From: Sphingomonas sp. BAUL-RG-20F-R05-02
Lineage (GTDB): Bacteria > Pseudomonadota > Alphaproteobacteria > Sphingomonadales > Sphingomonadaceae
Direction: 5' to 3'
DNA length: 64,000 bases
Assembly: GCF_022662305.1 (NCBI RefSeq)
Contig: NZ_JAKNQH010000001.1
Location: 434,001-498,000 of the forward strand
A model generated the notes under the pieces. The model was not told the DNA's origin. It saw only the letters and a list, made by a program, of their open reading frames with translations, and ran no database searches. Position 1 is the first letter of the stretch. Each line of letters opens with the position of its first letter. A program made the position numbers and the translations under genes. Below, piece by piece: positions 32,626-42,664 of the stretch.

Positions 32626-35426
32626 CAGAATTGTGTCCCTACGTTGAATGTCACAAGCTTGGTGTCGTCGCCCTTAACCTTCAGGAGCGCGTATGCAACG
32701 TCGATCCGCAGCGGCCCGAACGGCGAATTCCAGTTTACCCCGGTGCCGATCGACAAACGCGGCTTCGGCGAGTCACCGAGGAATTCCTCAAGGAAGGGCG
32801 AGGTGGGGGTGGTGTAAAGCGTGTTGATCGAAGAGCCGACGCACGTTCCGCCCGCGACCGTGGAATAACCGACCTTACACGTCGTCGTTGCGTTCGGCGC
32901 GCCTGCATCGGTCGACGGCACGACGTAAAGTTGCTGGCCGTTCGCGGCGAACCCAGGCGAGTTCAGCGGCAGAACTGTCACGCGACCGGTAACCGGATCG
33001 ATCGTCGTCGGGAACGTCGCGCTCGGCAGCGGACGCGTAACCCCCCAAAGCGCGCCGGCCTGCACGTAGATCGACGGACGAAGCCCAAGTTCGCGCGCGC
33101 CCGAGCCAAGCGGGATCTGCATTTCCAGTCTGGCATTATAGTATTTGGTGCCACCAAGCGCGTCGTCGACGATGCTGTTGCGATCGGTGACGAGCGTCTG
33201 GTTGCCGGCTGCGTCCGTGGTGTACGGCGTACGCTTCACACGCGGGCCGATACCGCGAATGTCGAAGCCGGGGAAATCCGGTTCGCCCAGATAGAAGCGA
33301 TCGGTGATACGGATCGGGTCGACGCCGGCGGGCTTCTTGCCTTCCAGCGAGAAGATATAGCCGCCCTCGACATGCGCGGAGACGATGAATCCGCTGCCGA
33401 GGTTCTTGTATTTGGTGCCGTCGACGCGCGTGCGGATGTAGCGCACATCGCCACCCAGGCCGGCGAAATCCTGGCTGACGCTGAACTTCTGGCCTGCGGT
33501 CGGTCGAAGCCGGCTGTTGGTGGAATCGAAGATCAGCGAATAGCCGACGGACGAGGTCCAACGGTTGCCAAGCGCACTGCACAGATACGAACCCGCAGTG
33601 AGTACGTTACAGGTGCCGTCCGCGTTGAAATACGTCGATGCGAGGCCGACCTCGTCGTAGGTCAAACCATACCGCGCCGCGAGCGACCAATATTCGGTGA
33701 GCGGGATGCCGGCGCGAAGCTGGAAGCCGGTCGAGACCTGCGTATAGGTGGTCTGACGCGTATCGCCAGCGAAGTTGAACGCGTTGTAATCGCGCCGGAA
33801 GATATCGCCGCCGATCGCGATGTTCTTGTTGAACAGATACGGTTCGGTAAAGCCGAGATCGATCGACTTGGAATAATAAGAATAGTTGACGCTGGCGCGC
33901 AGCTCCTGCCCCTTGCCGCGGAAGTTGCGCTGGGTGATCGACGCCTGGATGATGAAGCTCTCCAGACTCGAATAGCCCGCCGACAGCGACAGCTCGCCGG
34001 TCGACTTCTCCTCGACGTTCGCGTCGAGCACCACACGATCCGGCGCGGACCCCTGGCTCTGCTTGATCTCGAACTTGTCCTGGAAGAACCCAAGCGAGTT
34101 GATCCGGTCCTGCGACCGCTTGACCTGGAAGCTGTTGAACGCGTCACCCTCTGCGAGACGAATTTCGCGGCGGATCACCTTATCCTGCGTCTGCGTGTTT
34201 CCGGTGACGTTGATGCGCTCAACATAGGTGCGCTTGGCTTCGGCGATGTGGAAATTGATCCCCATCGTCAGCGCTTCCTTATCGCGCGTGAACTCGGGGT
34301 TGGTATCCGCGAACGCATAGCCGACCAGACCGGCCGACTGGTTCAGGCTATCGACGGTGTCCTCGACCTTCTTGGCGTCGTACCAATCGCCCTTCTTGAT
34401 GGTCAGGCCGGCGGCGACCTTCTTGTTGTCGAAATCGCGAATGTCGCTGTCGACGGTCACGTCGCCGAACTTGTAGCGCTTTCCTTCCTCCACCACGTAG
34501 GTGATGATGAAGTCCTTCTTGTCCGGCGTCAGTTCGGCCACGGCGGAGGTCACGCGGAAGTCGGCATAGCCGTTGGTCAGATAGAACTGACGCAGCTTCT
34601 GCTGATCGTAGGCGAGACGATCCTGATCGTAGCTCGTGTTCGAACTGAGCAGCGTCGTCAGGCGCGCTTCCTTGGTCGCCATCTGGCCACGCAGCGTCTT
34701 GTCGGAGAACACCTCGTTGCCGAGGATGTTGATCTGGCGGACCTTTGACTTCGGCCCCTCGTTGATCTCGAAGATCACGTCGACGCGATTCTGGTCGAGC
34801 GTGACCATCTTCGGTTCGATCGCGGCGGCGAAGCGGCCCTGCCGGCGATACAGCTCGACGATGCGCGCGACATCCTGGCGGACTGCGGTACGCGTGAAGA
34901 TCTGGCGCGGCTTGAGCTTGATCTCCTTGGTGATCTTGTCGTCCTTCAGGCGCTTGTTGCCCTCCAGAATAACGCGGTTGATGATCGGGTTTTCGCGGAC
35001 GCGCAGCACGATGTTGCCGCTTTCGACACCGCTGATTTCGACGTTGGCGAACAGATCGCTGGCGAGCAGATCCTTGATCGCCTGATCGAGCAGTTCGTTG
35101 TTGTAGGGTATGCCGACGCGCAGCTTGGTATACGACAACACCGTCTCGGGCTCGATCCGCTGCGAGCCTTCGACGCGCAGCGTCAGGATCTTCTTGGCGT
35201 TCGGATCGCTGACGACGACCGCCGGACCGGTGGACGGCGCTGGCGGCATCGGGATCGGTTCGGCCACGCCGCGCGGTGCCCCGCCACGCTGGCCACCACC
35301 GCGATGACCGCCGCCGCGCATCCCGCCCTGGGCATCGGCCGCGCTCGGCATCGTGGAAAGCACCGTACCCGCCAGAAGCGTGACGAGCGCATGCTTTCCG
35401 AACGTCGAAACCTTGATCGCTGTCAC
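32625..35426 (-). CDS. bamA: Outer-membrane protein assembly factor BamA
   Basis: A 933-residue essential insertase for outer-membrane beta-barrels. A signal peptide (ending near PSAADAQ) is followed by an unusual Gly/Arg-rich stretch (GGMRGGGHRGGGQRGGAPRG) and a Pro-rich linker before five POTRA domains (about residues 70-440; the last begins TYVERINVTGNTQTQDKVIR). The 16-strand barrel contains the lid-loop motif (here DIRGIGPR, usually VRGF/Y) and ends in FNVGTQF with the C-terminal Phe signal. I chose GTG at 35426, preceded by GGGGTGGG; TTG at 35438 would add four residues. It lies between rseP and skp. Confidence 0.96.
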   Translation of the reverse strand: MTAIKVSTFGKHALVTLLAGTVLSTMPSAADAQGGMRGGGHRGGGQRGGAPRGVAEPIPMPPAPSTGPAVVVSDPNAKKILTLRVEGSQRIEPETVLSYTKLRVGIPYNNELLDQAIKDLLASDLFANVEISGVESGNIVLRVRENPIINRVILEGNKRLKDDKITKEIKLKPRQIFTRTAVRQDVARIVELYRRQGRFAAAIEPKMVTLDQNRVDVIFEINEGPKSKVRQINILGNEVFSDKTLRGQMATKEARLTTLLSSNTSYDQDRLAYDQQKLRQFYLTNGYADFRVTSAVAELTPDKKDFIITYVVEEGKRYKFGDVTVDSDIRDFDNKKVAAGLTIKKGDWYDAKKVEDTVDSLNQSAGLVGYAFADTNPEFTRDKEALTMGINFHIAEAKRTYVERINVTGNTQTQDKVIRREIRLAEGDAFNSFQVKRSQDRINSLGFFQDKFEIKQSQGSAPDRVVLDANVEEKSTGELSLSAGYSSLESFIIQASITQRNFRGKGQELRASVNYSYYSKSIDLGFTEPYLFNKNIAIGGDIFRRDYNAFNFAGDTRQTTYTQVSTGFQLRAGIPLTEYWSLAARYGLTYDEVGLASTYFNADGTCNVLTAGSYLCSALGNRWTSSVGYSLIFDSTNSRLRPTAGQKFSVSQDFAGLGGDVRYIRTRVDGTKYKNLGSGFIVSAHVEGGYIFSLEGKKPAGVDPIRITDRFYLGEPDFPGFDIRGIGPRVKRTPYTTDAAGNQTLVTDRNSIVDDALGGTKYYNARLEMQIPLGSGARELGLRPSIYVQAGALWGVTRPLPSATFPTTIDPVTGRVTVLPLNSPGFAANGQQLYVVPSTDAGAPNATTTCKVGYSTVAGGTCVGSSINTLYTTPTSPFLEEFLGDSPKPRLSIGTGVNWNSPFGPLRIDVAYALLKVKGDDTKLVTFNVGTQF

Positions 35427-35496
35427 TTCCCACCCCAAATCGGAGAAATCATACTCGCGGACCGCAACACCGCGGGACCGCCCTGCCTCACCTTCG

Positions 35497-36630
35497 TCAA
35501 CCGATCAAGCCGGCGAGGTTCTTCCAGAGCCCAAACGAGCCCAGATCATTGAATGTCACCATCAGCATCAGCGCGAGCATCGCCGCGAGCCCGCCGCGGA
35601 ACGCCCATTCCTGCACCTGCACGGGGACGGGCCGCCGTCGCACTGCCTCGATCGCGTAGAAGAACAGGTGGCCACCGTCGAGAACCGGCACTGGCAACAG
35701 GTTGATGAAGCCCAAATTAATCGAGATCACCGCGATCATCCAGATCAGAGCGGGTACGCCTAGTGACAGTTGCTCGCCGGACACCTTGGCGATGCGCAAT
35801 GGGCCGCCAAGCTCGTCTACCGACCGGCGGCCAGTCAGGATCTGACCAAGGCCATCGAGCGTCCCACGCAAGATTTCGCCGGTCATTCTGATCCCGATGA
35901 ACGGTGCCTCGAGCGCGCCGACCGGACGCAGTACCGGCTTGGTCGGGCCGATACCCAGCAGCCCCCGCCGGAACTCATTGCCGAACGCATCGCGCTGAAC
36001 GAGCGCGCCGATCGTCACATCGCGGCTCATGATATTGTCGGCCCGCACGAAACGCACCGTGACGCGCTCATCGGGACGCAAGGCGGTGAATTGCGCAAGA
36101 TCGGAAAACGTCGAGACAGCACGTCCGCCGAGACTGGTGAGGCGGTCGCCCGGCTGCAATCCTGCCACCGCCGCCGCGCTTTTGGGTTCGATCGTACCGA
36201 TTACGGATGGTGTCGCGTCAACGCCGTAAGCGAGCGCGAAACCGGCGAGGATCAGGACGGCGACGATAAAATTGGTCACCGGCCCGGCCGCGACCACGAT
36301 CGCGCGCTGCCACACCGGTCTTGCCTGCAACGTTCGTGCGCGTTCCTCCGGTGGAAGCATCAGCCACTCTTCGCCAGGCTGGCTTGCGGCATTCATGTCG
36401 CCGGCGAATTTCACGTATCCGCCCAGCGGCATCCAAGAGAATTTCCACCGCGTGCCGCGCTTGTCGGTAACGCCAAACACTTCCTGCCCGAAACCAACCG
36501 AGAACGCGTCGATCTTTACCCCGAACAGCCGCCCGGCGAGGTAATGCCCCATTTCATGCAGGAAGATCAGCGGGCCGATCACTAGCGCGAACGCCAGCAC
36601 GGTCAACAGGAAGCCGGGGCTATGGGTCAC
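35497..36630 (-). CDS. rseP: RIP zinc metalloprotease RseP
   Basis: A 377-residue site-2 protease of the inner membrane that cleaves anti-sigma factors and signal peptides within the membrane. The zinc motif HEMGH is in the first helix (FLHEMGHYLAGRLFGVKI), a PDZ domain spans about residues 125-210 (GLQPGDRLTSLGG), and the second zinc-ligand motif is NLLPVPVLDGGHLFFY near residue 315. E. coli RseP has two PDZ domains; the visible inter-helix region fits at least one. GTG at 36630 overlaps the dxr stop (GTGA); the reading frame could extend to TTG 36639. Confidence 0.94.
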   Translation of the reverse strand: MTHSPGFLLTVLAFALVIGPLIFLHEMGHYLAGRLFGVKIDAFSVGFGQEVFGVTDKRGTRWKFSWMPLGGYVKFAGDMNAASQPGEEWLMLPPEERARTLQARPVWQRAIVVAAGPVTNFIVAVLILAGFALAYGVDATPSVIGTIEPKSAAAVAGLQPGDRLTSLGGRAVSTFSDLAQFTALRPDERVTVRFVRADNIMSRDVTIGALVQRDAFGNEFRRGLLGIGPTKPVLRPVGALEAPFIGIRMTGEILRGTLDGLGQILTGRRSVDELGGPLRIAKVSGEQLSLGVPALIWMIAVISINLGFINLLPVPVLDGGHLFFYAIEAVRRRPVPVQVQEWAFRGGLAAMLALMLMVTFNDLGSFGLWKNLAGLIG

Positions 36631-37784
36631 TGGGCGCAATCCTTCACTCGCTCGGCCGCGACCCTGCGCGCCTCCCCGTCGACGGCAAGCACGTCGGCGA
36701 GTGCCCCAGGCGCGGGCGGATCGTAGCGCCCCAGCGTATCTTCGACGATTGCGGCAATTTCGAGGAAGCCGACCTGCCCATCGAGAAACGCCGCCACCGC
36801 GATCTCGTTGGCGGCGTTGAGGATAGCCGGGCGCGCACCGCCCGCATCGAGCGCCTCGCGAGCCAGCCTCAGCGCGGGGAACCGCGCGGCATCCGGCGCT
36901 TCAAAATCGAGCCGACCGATCTTGACCAAATCGAGCGGTGCCATCGGCGTCGTCATCCGGTCGGGCCAGGCAAGGCAACTCGCGATCGGTACGCGCATGT
37001 CGGGTGGTCCAAGCTGCGCTAGCGTGGAGCCATCGACATATTCAACCATCGAATGGATCACCGACTGGCGGTGCAGGATGATCTCGATCGCGTCGTACGG
37101 CACCGGGAACAGCCGGGCGGCCTCGATCAGTTCCAGCCCCTTGTTCATCATCGTTGCCGAATCGATCGAGATCTTGGCGCCCATCGACCAGTTCGGGTGC
37201 GCGACCGCTTGCGCTACCGTGACCTCACGCATCCGATCGAGCGACCAGTCGCGAAACGGGCCGCCGCTCGCGGTAAGGATGATCCGGCGTACGCGACTCG
37301 GTCGCGCCACATCGAAACATTGGAAGATCGCATTGTGTTCGGAATCCGCCGGCAACAGCGTCGCGCCGCTCTTTTCCGCCGCCGCCAACACGATCTCGCC
37401 GGCTGAAACCAGCGGCTCCTTGTTGGCGATGATGACCGTGCGACCCTGGTTGATCGCCGCCAGTACCGGTTCCAGCCCAGCACAGCCGACGATCGCACCC
37501 ATCGTGATATCCGCGCCGAGATCGGCGCTATCGCGGACCGCCTGCGCGCCGCCCGCCGCCACGATATCGGTACCGGCCAGCGCCGCGCGAAGTGCGCCGA
37601 GGCACGCCTCGTCCGCGACAACAGCGCGCTTTGCACGAGTGCGGATCGCCGCCTCGGCAAGTTTGTTGACGTCGCGATGCGCGGTGAGCGCAAGCACCTG
37701 AAACGCATCGGGTTCGCGCTCGATCAGGTCGAGCGTCGAGGAGCCGACGGAACCCGTCGCGCCCAGAATCGTAACCGTCTTCAT
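36627..37784 (-). CDS. dxr: 1-deoxy-D-xylulose 5-phosphate reductoisomerase
   Basis: A 385-residue NADPH enzyme committing DXP to the MEP isoprenoid pathway. NADPH binding is at TILGATGSVGSSTLDLI (residues 4-20); the metal and substrate segment is LLPADSEHNAIFQC near residue 145, then LTASGGPFRDW and HPNWSMGAKISIDSATMMNKGLE. All hallmark motifs are present. It is coupled to cdsA by a one-base TGATG overlap and to rseP by 4 nt. ispDF of the same pathway is also in this window. Confidence 0.97.
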   Translation of the reverse strand: MKTVTILGATGSVGSSTLDLIEREPDAFQVLALTAHRDVNKLAEAAIRTRAKRAVVADEACLGALRAALAGTDIVAAGGAQAVRDSADLGADITMGAIVGCAGLEPVLAAINQGRTVIIANKEPLVSAGEIVLAAAEKSGATLLPADSEHNAIFQCFDVARPSRVRRIILTASGGPFRDWSLDRMREVTVAQAVAHPNWSMGAKISIDSATMMNKGLELIEAARLFPVPYDAIEIILHRQSVIHSMVEYVDGSTLAQLGPPDMRVPIASCLAWPDRMTTPMAPLDLVKIGRLDFEAPDAARFPALRLAREALDAGGARPAILNAANEIAVAAFLDGQVGFLEIAAIVEDTLGRYDPPAPGALADVLAVDGEARRVAAERVKDCAQ

Positions 37785-38578
37785 CAGAAATAGAATCTCG
37801 GCAAAATGACCAGAAACGCGGCCACCGGCGCTACGGGAACCAACCCGTCGAGCCTGTCTAGCACACCTCCGTGGCCGGGGAAGATGTTGCCGCTGTCCTT
37901 GACGCCAGCGCGGCGCTTCAACCAGCTTTCATAGAAATCACCGGCCTGAGCGATGACCGCGAGGAACGGCGTCGCCAGCGTCAGCCGTAGCGGCAGGCCA
38001 TAAGCGTGATGCATCACCGCGCCGAACACGCCTGCGAACGCCATGCCGCCGATCAGCCCGGCCCACGTCTTGTTGGGGCTGATCGCCGGTGCGATCTTTG
38101 GCCCACCGATCAACCGGCCTGCGGTGTAGGCACCGATGTCGCACGCCCAGACCGAAGCCAGCACCCATAGCGTGAAGACAATACCCTCTTTTTGTTCGCG
38201 GATCGCCAGCAACGCGAGAGTAGGCATGCCGACGTAGATTGCGCCGGCCGCAAGCATCGGGCGCTGCGTGACGATTACGATGAAAAACGCAGCGCCGATT
38301 AGCAGGCCAAGGGTAAAGAACCCCGGCCCCGCCATGATCGGTGCCATCACGGACAGGGGCACGAAAAGTGCAAACTGCCCCAGCCGCTTCAGCGATGGCG
38401 GGGTCTTCATCAGATCTGACCACTCGGCCATCATCAGCAGACCCAGCGCGACGCACACCACCCAGAAAGCGATGTCACCCGCGACGATCGTCGCCAGCGC
38501 GACCGCGATAAGCGCGATGCCGACGACGATCCGGAGCATCAGTTCCGAAGGCCGCTTCGGCGTAGACCGCTCGTTCAC
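37784..38578 (-). CDS. cdsA: Phosphatidate cytidylyltransferase
   Basis: A 264-residue polytopic membrane enzyme making CDP-diacylglycerol from phosphatidate and CTP, the branch point to PE, PG and cardiolipin. About seven hydrophobic segments are visible. The family signature SWLKRRAGVKDSGNIFPGHGG followed by VLDRLDG lies near the C-terminus and includes the metal-binding Asp residues. It overlaps uppS (ATGA) and dxr (TGATG). CDP-DAG made here feeds pssA and possibly the CDP-alcohol phosphatidyltransferase at 56030. Confidence 0.95.
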   Translation of the reverse strand: MNERSTPKRPSELMLRIVVGIALIAVALATIVAGDIAFWVVCVALGLLMMAEWSDLMKTPPSLKRLGQFALFVPLSVMAPIMAGPGFFTLGLLIGAAFFIVIVTQRPMLAAGAIYVGMPTLALLAIREQKEGIVFTLWVLASVWACDIGAYTAGRLIGGPKIAPAISPNKTWAGLIGGMAFAGVFGAVMHHAYGLPLRLTLATPFLAVIAQAGDFYESWLKRRAGVKDSGNIFPGHGGVLDRLDGLVPVAPVAAFLVILPRFYF

Positions 38579-39315
38579 AGGCCCCCGAACCGGCGCTGCC
38601 GCTGGCCGAAGATTGCGATCGCGTCGGCGAGCGCGTCACCGTCGAAATCGGGCCACAGCGTTTCCGTGAACAGCAGCTCGGCGTAGGCCGCCTGCCACAG
38701 CAGGAAGTTCGACAATCGCACCTCCCCCGATGTGCGGATCAGCAGGTCGAGCGGCGGCAGATCATAGGTGTCGAGTTGCGATTCGATTAGCCCGGTATCG
38801 ATCTCAGCCGGGTCTAGCTCGCCCTGCATCGCGCGCTCGGCAAGGCGCCGCGCCACGTTGGCGAGTTCTGCCTGTGACCCATAATTGAGCGCGACCGCGA
38901 GGAGCGGGCCGGTGTTGCCAGCGGTGCGGGCGATCGCGTCGTCCACCATCACCACCAGGTCGGGCGAAAACCGCCGATAGTCACCGATCACCCGCAACCG
39001 CACGTTCTCTCGGACCAGTTCGTCTAGATCGGAACGGATGAACACGCGCATCAGCGCCATCAGATCACTGATCTCATCCTCCGGGCGGCGCCAGTTCTCC
39101 GAGGAAAAGGCATAGAGTGTCAGCGCGTCGATCCCCATCGCGCGGGCGGCGCGGGTGACGCGGCGTACCGCATCGATGCCAGCCTTGTGCCCGGCGACAC
39201 GCGGCAGAAAACGCTTCTTCGCCCAACGGCCGTTGCCATCCATTATGATCGCGACGTGGCGCGGAATCGCCACACCGTCGGCCATTTGCGCAGCCGGGGC
39301 GGGCCTTGTGCTCAC
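38575..39315 (-). CDS. uppS: Undecaprenyl diphosphate synthase (di-trans,poly-cis)
   Basis: A 246-residue cis-prenyltransferase that makes the C55 carrier lipid for peptidoglycan and polysaccharides. Signatures are [16 protein letters not shown] with the catalytic Asp, [12 protein letters not shown], and the C-terminal [20 protein letters not shown]. The GTG at 39315 overlaps the frr stop as GTGA and is reported as start; ATG at 39285 ([10 protein letters not shown]) would give 236 residues and is also plausible. A much longer open frame upstream merely runs antiparallel-free through frr and is not used. Confidence 0.96.
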   Translation of the reverse strand: MSTRPAPAAQMADGVAIPRHVAIIMDGNGRWAKKRFLPRVAGHKAGIDAVRRVTRAARAMGIDALTLYAFSSENWRRPEDEISDLMALMRVFIRSDLDELVRENVRLRVIGDYRRFSPDLVVMVDDAIARTAGNTGPLLAVALNYGSQAELANVARRLAERAMQGELDPAEIDTGLIESQLDTYDLPPLDLLIRTSGEVRLSNFLLWQAAYAELLFTETLWPDFDGDALADAIAIFGQRQRRFGGL

Positions 39316-39869
39316 TTGCCCAGGATTTCCTTTTCCTTCGCCGTCGCCGCGGCATCGATGTCGGCGATCGTAGCGTCGGTCAGCTTCTGCACTTCGGTTT
39401 CGAGGCGCTTGCGCTCGTCTTCCGAAATCACGCCCTTCTTCTCGTCGGTTTTGAGGCTGTCCATGCCGTCGCGACGCACATTGCGCGCGGCGATACGAGC
39501 GCCCTCGGCATATTTGCCGGCGAGCTTGGCAAGCTCCTTGCGGCGCTCTTCGGTGAGATCCGGGATGGGCAGGCGCAGCGTCTGGCCGTCGACGATCGGG
39601 TTGAGGCCGAGGCCGGCCGAACGGATCGCCTTGTCGGCCGGGCCGACGTTGGTCTTGTCCCACACCTGCACCGAAATCATGCGCGGCTCCGGCACCGACA
39701 CCGTAGCGATAGTGTTGAGCGGCATGTGCGCGCCATACACCTCTACCGTAACGGGATCGAGCAGCGAGACCGACGCACGCCCGGTGCGCAGACCGCCGAG
39801 ATCGCCCTTGAGCGCCTCGACACTGCCGCTCATGCGACGTTCGAGATCAGCCTTGTCATAAGCGGCCAT
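39312..39869 (-). CDS. frr: Ribosome recycling factor
   Basis: A 185-residue factor that splits post-termination ribosomes together with EF-G. It begins [20 protein letters not shown] and contains [42 protein letters not shown] and a C-terminal helix [23 protein letters not shown] at 39869 has AAGGAG 7-12 nt upstream, overlapping the end of pyrH, whose stop is one base away. The order pyrH-frr-uppS-cdsA-dxr matches E. coli apart from the position of dxr. Confidence 0.97.
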   Translation of the reverse strand: MAAYDKADLERRMSGSVEALKGDLGGLRTGRASVSLLDPVTVEVYGAHMPLNTIATVSVPEPRMISVQVWDKTNVGPADKAIRSAGLGLNPIVDGQTLRLPIPDLTEERRKELAKLAGKYAEGARIAARNVRRDGMDSLKTDEKKGVISEDERKRLETEVQKLTDATIADIDAAATAKEKEILGK

Positions 39870-39870
39870 G

Positions 39871-40596
39871 TTATTCTCCTTGAGCCTGAACGACCGTCGA
39901 AACGCCCTCACCGCGTAGCACGGCGGCGAAGTTGCCGTGTTCGCGGATGTTGAAGACGACGATCGGAATGTTGTTGTCGCGGCACAGCGCGATCGCGCTC
40001 GCGTCCATCACCTTCAGATCCTGCGCGAGCACGGTGCTGTAACCAACGGTTTCAAAACGCTTCGCGGCCGGCACCTTTTTCGGATCGGCATCATAGACAC
40101 CATCGACTGAAGTGCCTTTGAACAGCGCATCACACTTCATCTCGGCCGCGCGCAATGCGGCGCCGCTGTCAGTGGTGAAGAACGGGCTGCCGACGCCGGC
40201 GGCAAAGATCACCACCCGGCCCTTTTCGAGGTGCCGCTCCGCACGGCGGCGGATGAAGGGTTCGCACACCGATTGCATTGGGATCGCCGATTGCACGCGG
40301 GTGTCGACGCCGATCTGCTCAAGCGCGTTCTGTACCGCCAGCGCATTCATCACGGTGGCGAGCATACCCATGTAATCGGCAGTCGCGCGCTCGATGCCCT
40401 TGGCAGCGGCAGACAGGCCACGGAAAATATTGCCGCCACCGACCACGACGCACATTTCATATCCGGCAGCGCGGGCATCGGCGATCTCACCGGCAACGCG
40501 AGCGGTGACGACGGGATCGATCGACAAGCCCCCCTCGCCCATCAGGACTTCGCCCGATAATTTCAACAAGATGCGTTTGAATCTAGGATCGCTCAC
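39871..40596 (-). CDS. pyrH: UMP kinase
   Basis: A 241-residue hexameric amino-acid-kinase-fold enzyme that converts UMP to UDP. Motifs are [16 protein letters not shown] near the N-terminus, [11 protein letters not shown] near residue 51, [20 protein letters not shown] near 140, and GVYDADPKK near 168. It is full-length. It lies between tsf, separated by 167 nt containing a strong hairpin, and frr (1 nt). Confidence 0.97.
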   Translation of the reverse strand: MSDPRFKRILLKLSGEVLMGEGGLSIDPVVTARVAGEIADARAAGYEMCVVVGGGNIFRGLSAAAKGIERATADYMGMLATVMNALAVQNALEQIGVDTRVQSAIPMQSVCEPFIRRRAERHLEKGRVVIFAAGVGSPFFTTDSGAALRAAEMKCDALFKGTSVDGVYDADPKKVPAAKRFETVGYSTVLAQDLKVMDASAIALCRDNNIPIVVFNIREHGNFAAVLRGEGVSTVVQAQGE

Positions 40597-40713
40597 GGGA
40601 TTCCATCGTGTTGAGGGGGCGGGGTGCGGGCCGGACCTTAGTCGCGGCCTTCCGCGATTGGAAGCGCGGAAACCGTGCAGACATTTTCAGCATGTCGTGC
40701 AGGCGAAACCGTA

Positions 40714-40742
40714 CGCCCGCTGTCGTCGTACGACAGCGGGCG
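40714..40742 (-). terminator. Strong hairpin between tsf and pyrH
   Basis: CGCCCGCTGTCGT (40714-40726) and ACGACAGCGGGCG (40730-40742) form a perfect 13-bp stem with a 3-nt loop, 22 nt past the tsf stop. On the minus strand it is followed by TACGGTTTCG, a poor U-tract. It may attenuate read-through from rpsB-tsf into pyrH-frr. Confidence 0.6.
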
Positions 40743-40763
40743 GACCGGCACTCAGGTGCGGGC

Positions 40764-41702
40764 TTACGCCTTGGCGGGAACGCCCGAAGCAGCGGCGACT
40801 TCCGCCGCGAAGTCGCTGACTTCCTTCTCGATACCTTCGCCGAGCTGGAAGCGGACGTAGTCGGTCAGAGTGATCGGCTTGCCGGCGGCCTTGGCGGCGG
40901 CGGCGATTACGTCCTGCACTGGGGTCTTGCCGTCCATCACGAATGCCTGCGTGAGCAGCGCGTTTTCGCGGATGAACTTGTCGACCGGGCCACGGATGAT
41001 CTTCTCGGCGACTTCCGGCGACTTGCCGGCGATCTTGTCGGCGTTCTTCTCCTTGAAGATCGCAGCTTCGCGCTCGATCACGGCCGGGTCGATGCCTTCG
41101 GCGTTGAGCGCGAGCGGGAATGCAGCGGCGATGTGCATCGCGATCTGCTTGCCGAGCGGCTCGAGCACGTCGGCACCCGCCTCGCTCTCCAGCGCGACCA
41201 GCACGCCGATCTTGCCGAGGCCCGGCGCCTGCGCGTTGTGGATGTACGGCACGACTGCGCCGGCGGTCACTTCGAGGCGCTTGGCACGGCGGATTGCCTG
41301 GTTCTCACCGATCGTGGCGATGTTGGTGACGAGAGTCTCCTCGACGGTCTTCTCGCCGAGCGAGGTCGCCTTGATCGTCTCGACATCGTCGCCCATTTCG
41401 AGCGCCACCGAGACGACATCGCGGACGAACGTCTGGAACTGCACGTTCTTTGCTACGAAATCGGTTTCCGAATTGACCTCGACGGCGGCGCCCTTGGTGC
41501 CGGACACTTCGACGCCGACCAGACCCTCGGCCGCGGTGCGGCTCGACTTCTTGGCGGCGGCGGCGAGGCCCTTGGCGCGCAGCCAGTCCATCGCGGCATC
41601 CATGTCGCCGGCAGCTTCGGTCAGCGCCTTCTTGCAATCCATCATGCCCGCGCCGCTTTTCTCGCGCAGGTCCTTCACCGCAGCGGCTGTAATATCGGCC
41701 AT
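40764..41702 (-). CDS. tsf: Elongation factor Ts
   Basis: A 312-residue nucleotide-exchange factor for EF-Tu. It begins [20 protein letters not shown] with [20 protein letters not shown], the classical signature, followed by [20 protein letters not shown] and ETDFVAKN. Two EF-Ts dimerisation domains follow. ATG at 41702 has a GAGG-like site upstream (CTGATGAGGAATTAGAC). It is downstream of rpsB in the standard order, separated by 87 nt with a long hairpin. Confidence 0.98.
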   Translation of the reverse strand: MADITAAAVKDLREKSGAGMMDCKKALTEAAGDMDAAMDWLRAKGLAAAAKKSSRTAAEGLVGVEVSGTKGAAVEVNSETDFVAKNVQFQTFVRDVVSVALEMGDDVETIKATSLGEKTVEETLVTNIATIGENQAIRRAKRLEVTAGAVVPYIHNAQAPGLGKIGVLVALESEAGADVLEPLGKQIAMHIAAAFPLALNAEGIDPAVIEREAAIFKEKNADKIAGKSPEVAEKIIRGPVDKFIRENALLTQAFVMDGKTPVQDVIAAAAKAAGKPITLTDYVRFQLGEGIEKEVSDFAAEVAAASGVPAKA

Positions 41703-41736
41703 GTCTAATTCCTCATCAGGTTTTGCAGATATGAGA

Positions 41737-41771
41737 ATGGACGGAGTAGGGCCACGCCCTACCCCGTCCAT
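41737..41771 (-). terminator. Attenuator-like hairpin between rpsB and tsf
   Basis: ATGGACGGAGTAGGG (41737-41751) pairs with CCCTACCCCGTCCAT (41757-41771), a 15-position stem with one A/C mismatch and a 5-nt loop, 18 nt after the rpsB stop on the minus strand. The following TTCTCATATC is only modestly U-rich. It may set the S2:EF-Ts ratio by partial termination or RNA processing. Confidence 0.6.
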
Positions 41772-41789
41772 ATGTCAGTTCAACGACGC

Positions 41790-42638
41790 TCAGGCGTCGA
41801 GCTGGCGCTCGGTCTCGGCAGCCATCTCGGTAGCGACCGGCTCGGCGATTGCCGGCACGTCGCCCGGCTCGGCCGCCGGGGTTTCGACGGTCAGCGCTTC
41901 CTCAACCGGGGGCTGCTCCATCGAACCGAAATCGGTGCCACGACGGGTCGCCTGCTCGTGGCCACCACGCGTCGCGGCGATCGCAATCGCTTCGCAGTAC
42001 AGACGGATCGCGCGGCTGGCGTCATCGTTCGCGGGAACCGGAAAGGCGATGCCGTCCGGCGACACGTTCGAGTCCAGGATCGCAACGACCGGGATGCCGA
42101 GCGTGTTAGCTTCCTTGATCGCCAGCTCTTCCTTGTTCGCGTCGATCACGAACATCACGTCGGGGATGCCGCCCATGTCGCGAATGCCGCCGAGCGACAG
42201 CTCGAGCTTGTCCTTTTCACGGGTGAGCTGAAGCACTTCCTTCTTGGTAAGGCCGTGCGTGTCGCCCGAAAGCTGCTCTTCGAGTGCCTTCATGCGCTTA
42301 ATCGAATTCGAGATCGTCTTCCAGTTGGTGAGCATGCCACCCAGCCAGCGGTGGTTGACGAAATGCTGGCCCGAACGACGCGCGGCATCGGCAACCGGCT
42401 CTTGCGCCTGGCGCTTGGTGCCGACGAACAGAACCTTGCCGCCAGCGGCGGTCGAGGCGCTGATGAATTCGAGCGCGCGTGCGAGCAGCGGAACGGTCTG
42501 CGAAAGATCAAGGATGTGGACGCCGTTACGGTCGCCAAAGATGTAAGGCTTCATCTTCGGGTTCCAGCGGTGCGTCTGGTGGCCGAAGTGCGCGCCCGTT
42601 TCGAGCAATTGCTGCATGGAAACGACAGGTGCCGCCAT
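41790..42638 (-). CDS. rpsB: 30S ribosomal protein S2
   Basis: A 282-residue ribosomal protein. The start [20 protein letters not shown] followed by [18 protein letters not shown], then [26 protein letters not shown] and [19 protein letters not shown], are the S2 signatures. Residues after about 230 form an acidic, Ala/Pro-rich tail ([20 protein letters not shown]) longer than in E. coli S2 (241 aa); such tails occur in alphaproteobacteria. ATG at 42638 has GGAAAGGA upstream. A structured leader and a promoter precede it. Confidence 0.98.
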   Translation of the reverse strand: MAAPVVSMQQLLETGAHFGHQTHRWNPKMKPYIFGDRNGVHILDLSQTVPLLARALEFISASTAAGGKVLFVGTKRQAQEPVADAARRSGQHFVNHRWLGGMLTNWKTISNSIKRMKALEEQLSGDTHGLTKKEVLQLTREKDKLELSLGGIRDMGGIPDVMFVIDANKEELAIKEANTLGIPVVAILDSNVSPDGIAFPVPANDDASRAIRLYCEAIAIAATRGGHEQATRRGTDFGSMEQPPVEEALTVETPAAEPGDVPAIAEPVATEMAAETERQLDA

Positions 42639-42664
42639 GTGATATTCCTTTCCGGTTATGCCTC

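Noticed and set aside
32631-34748. 705-codon open frame on the plus strand opposite bamA
   Set aside because: It has no recognisable domain, is rich in Arg/Ala/Val, and exactly mirrors the codon pattern of bamA. GC-rich genes commonly give long antisense frames.
38575-39663. Extended 362-codon version of uppS
   Set aside because: The first 116 codons overlap frr in another frame and show no family similarity; GTG at 39315 fits uppS length.
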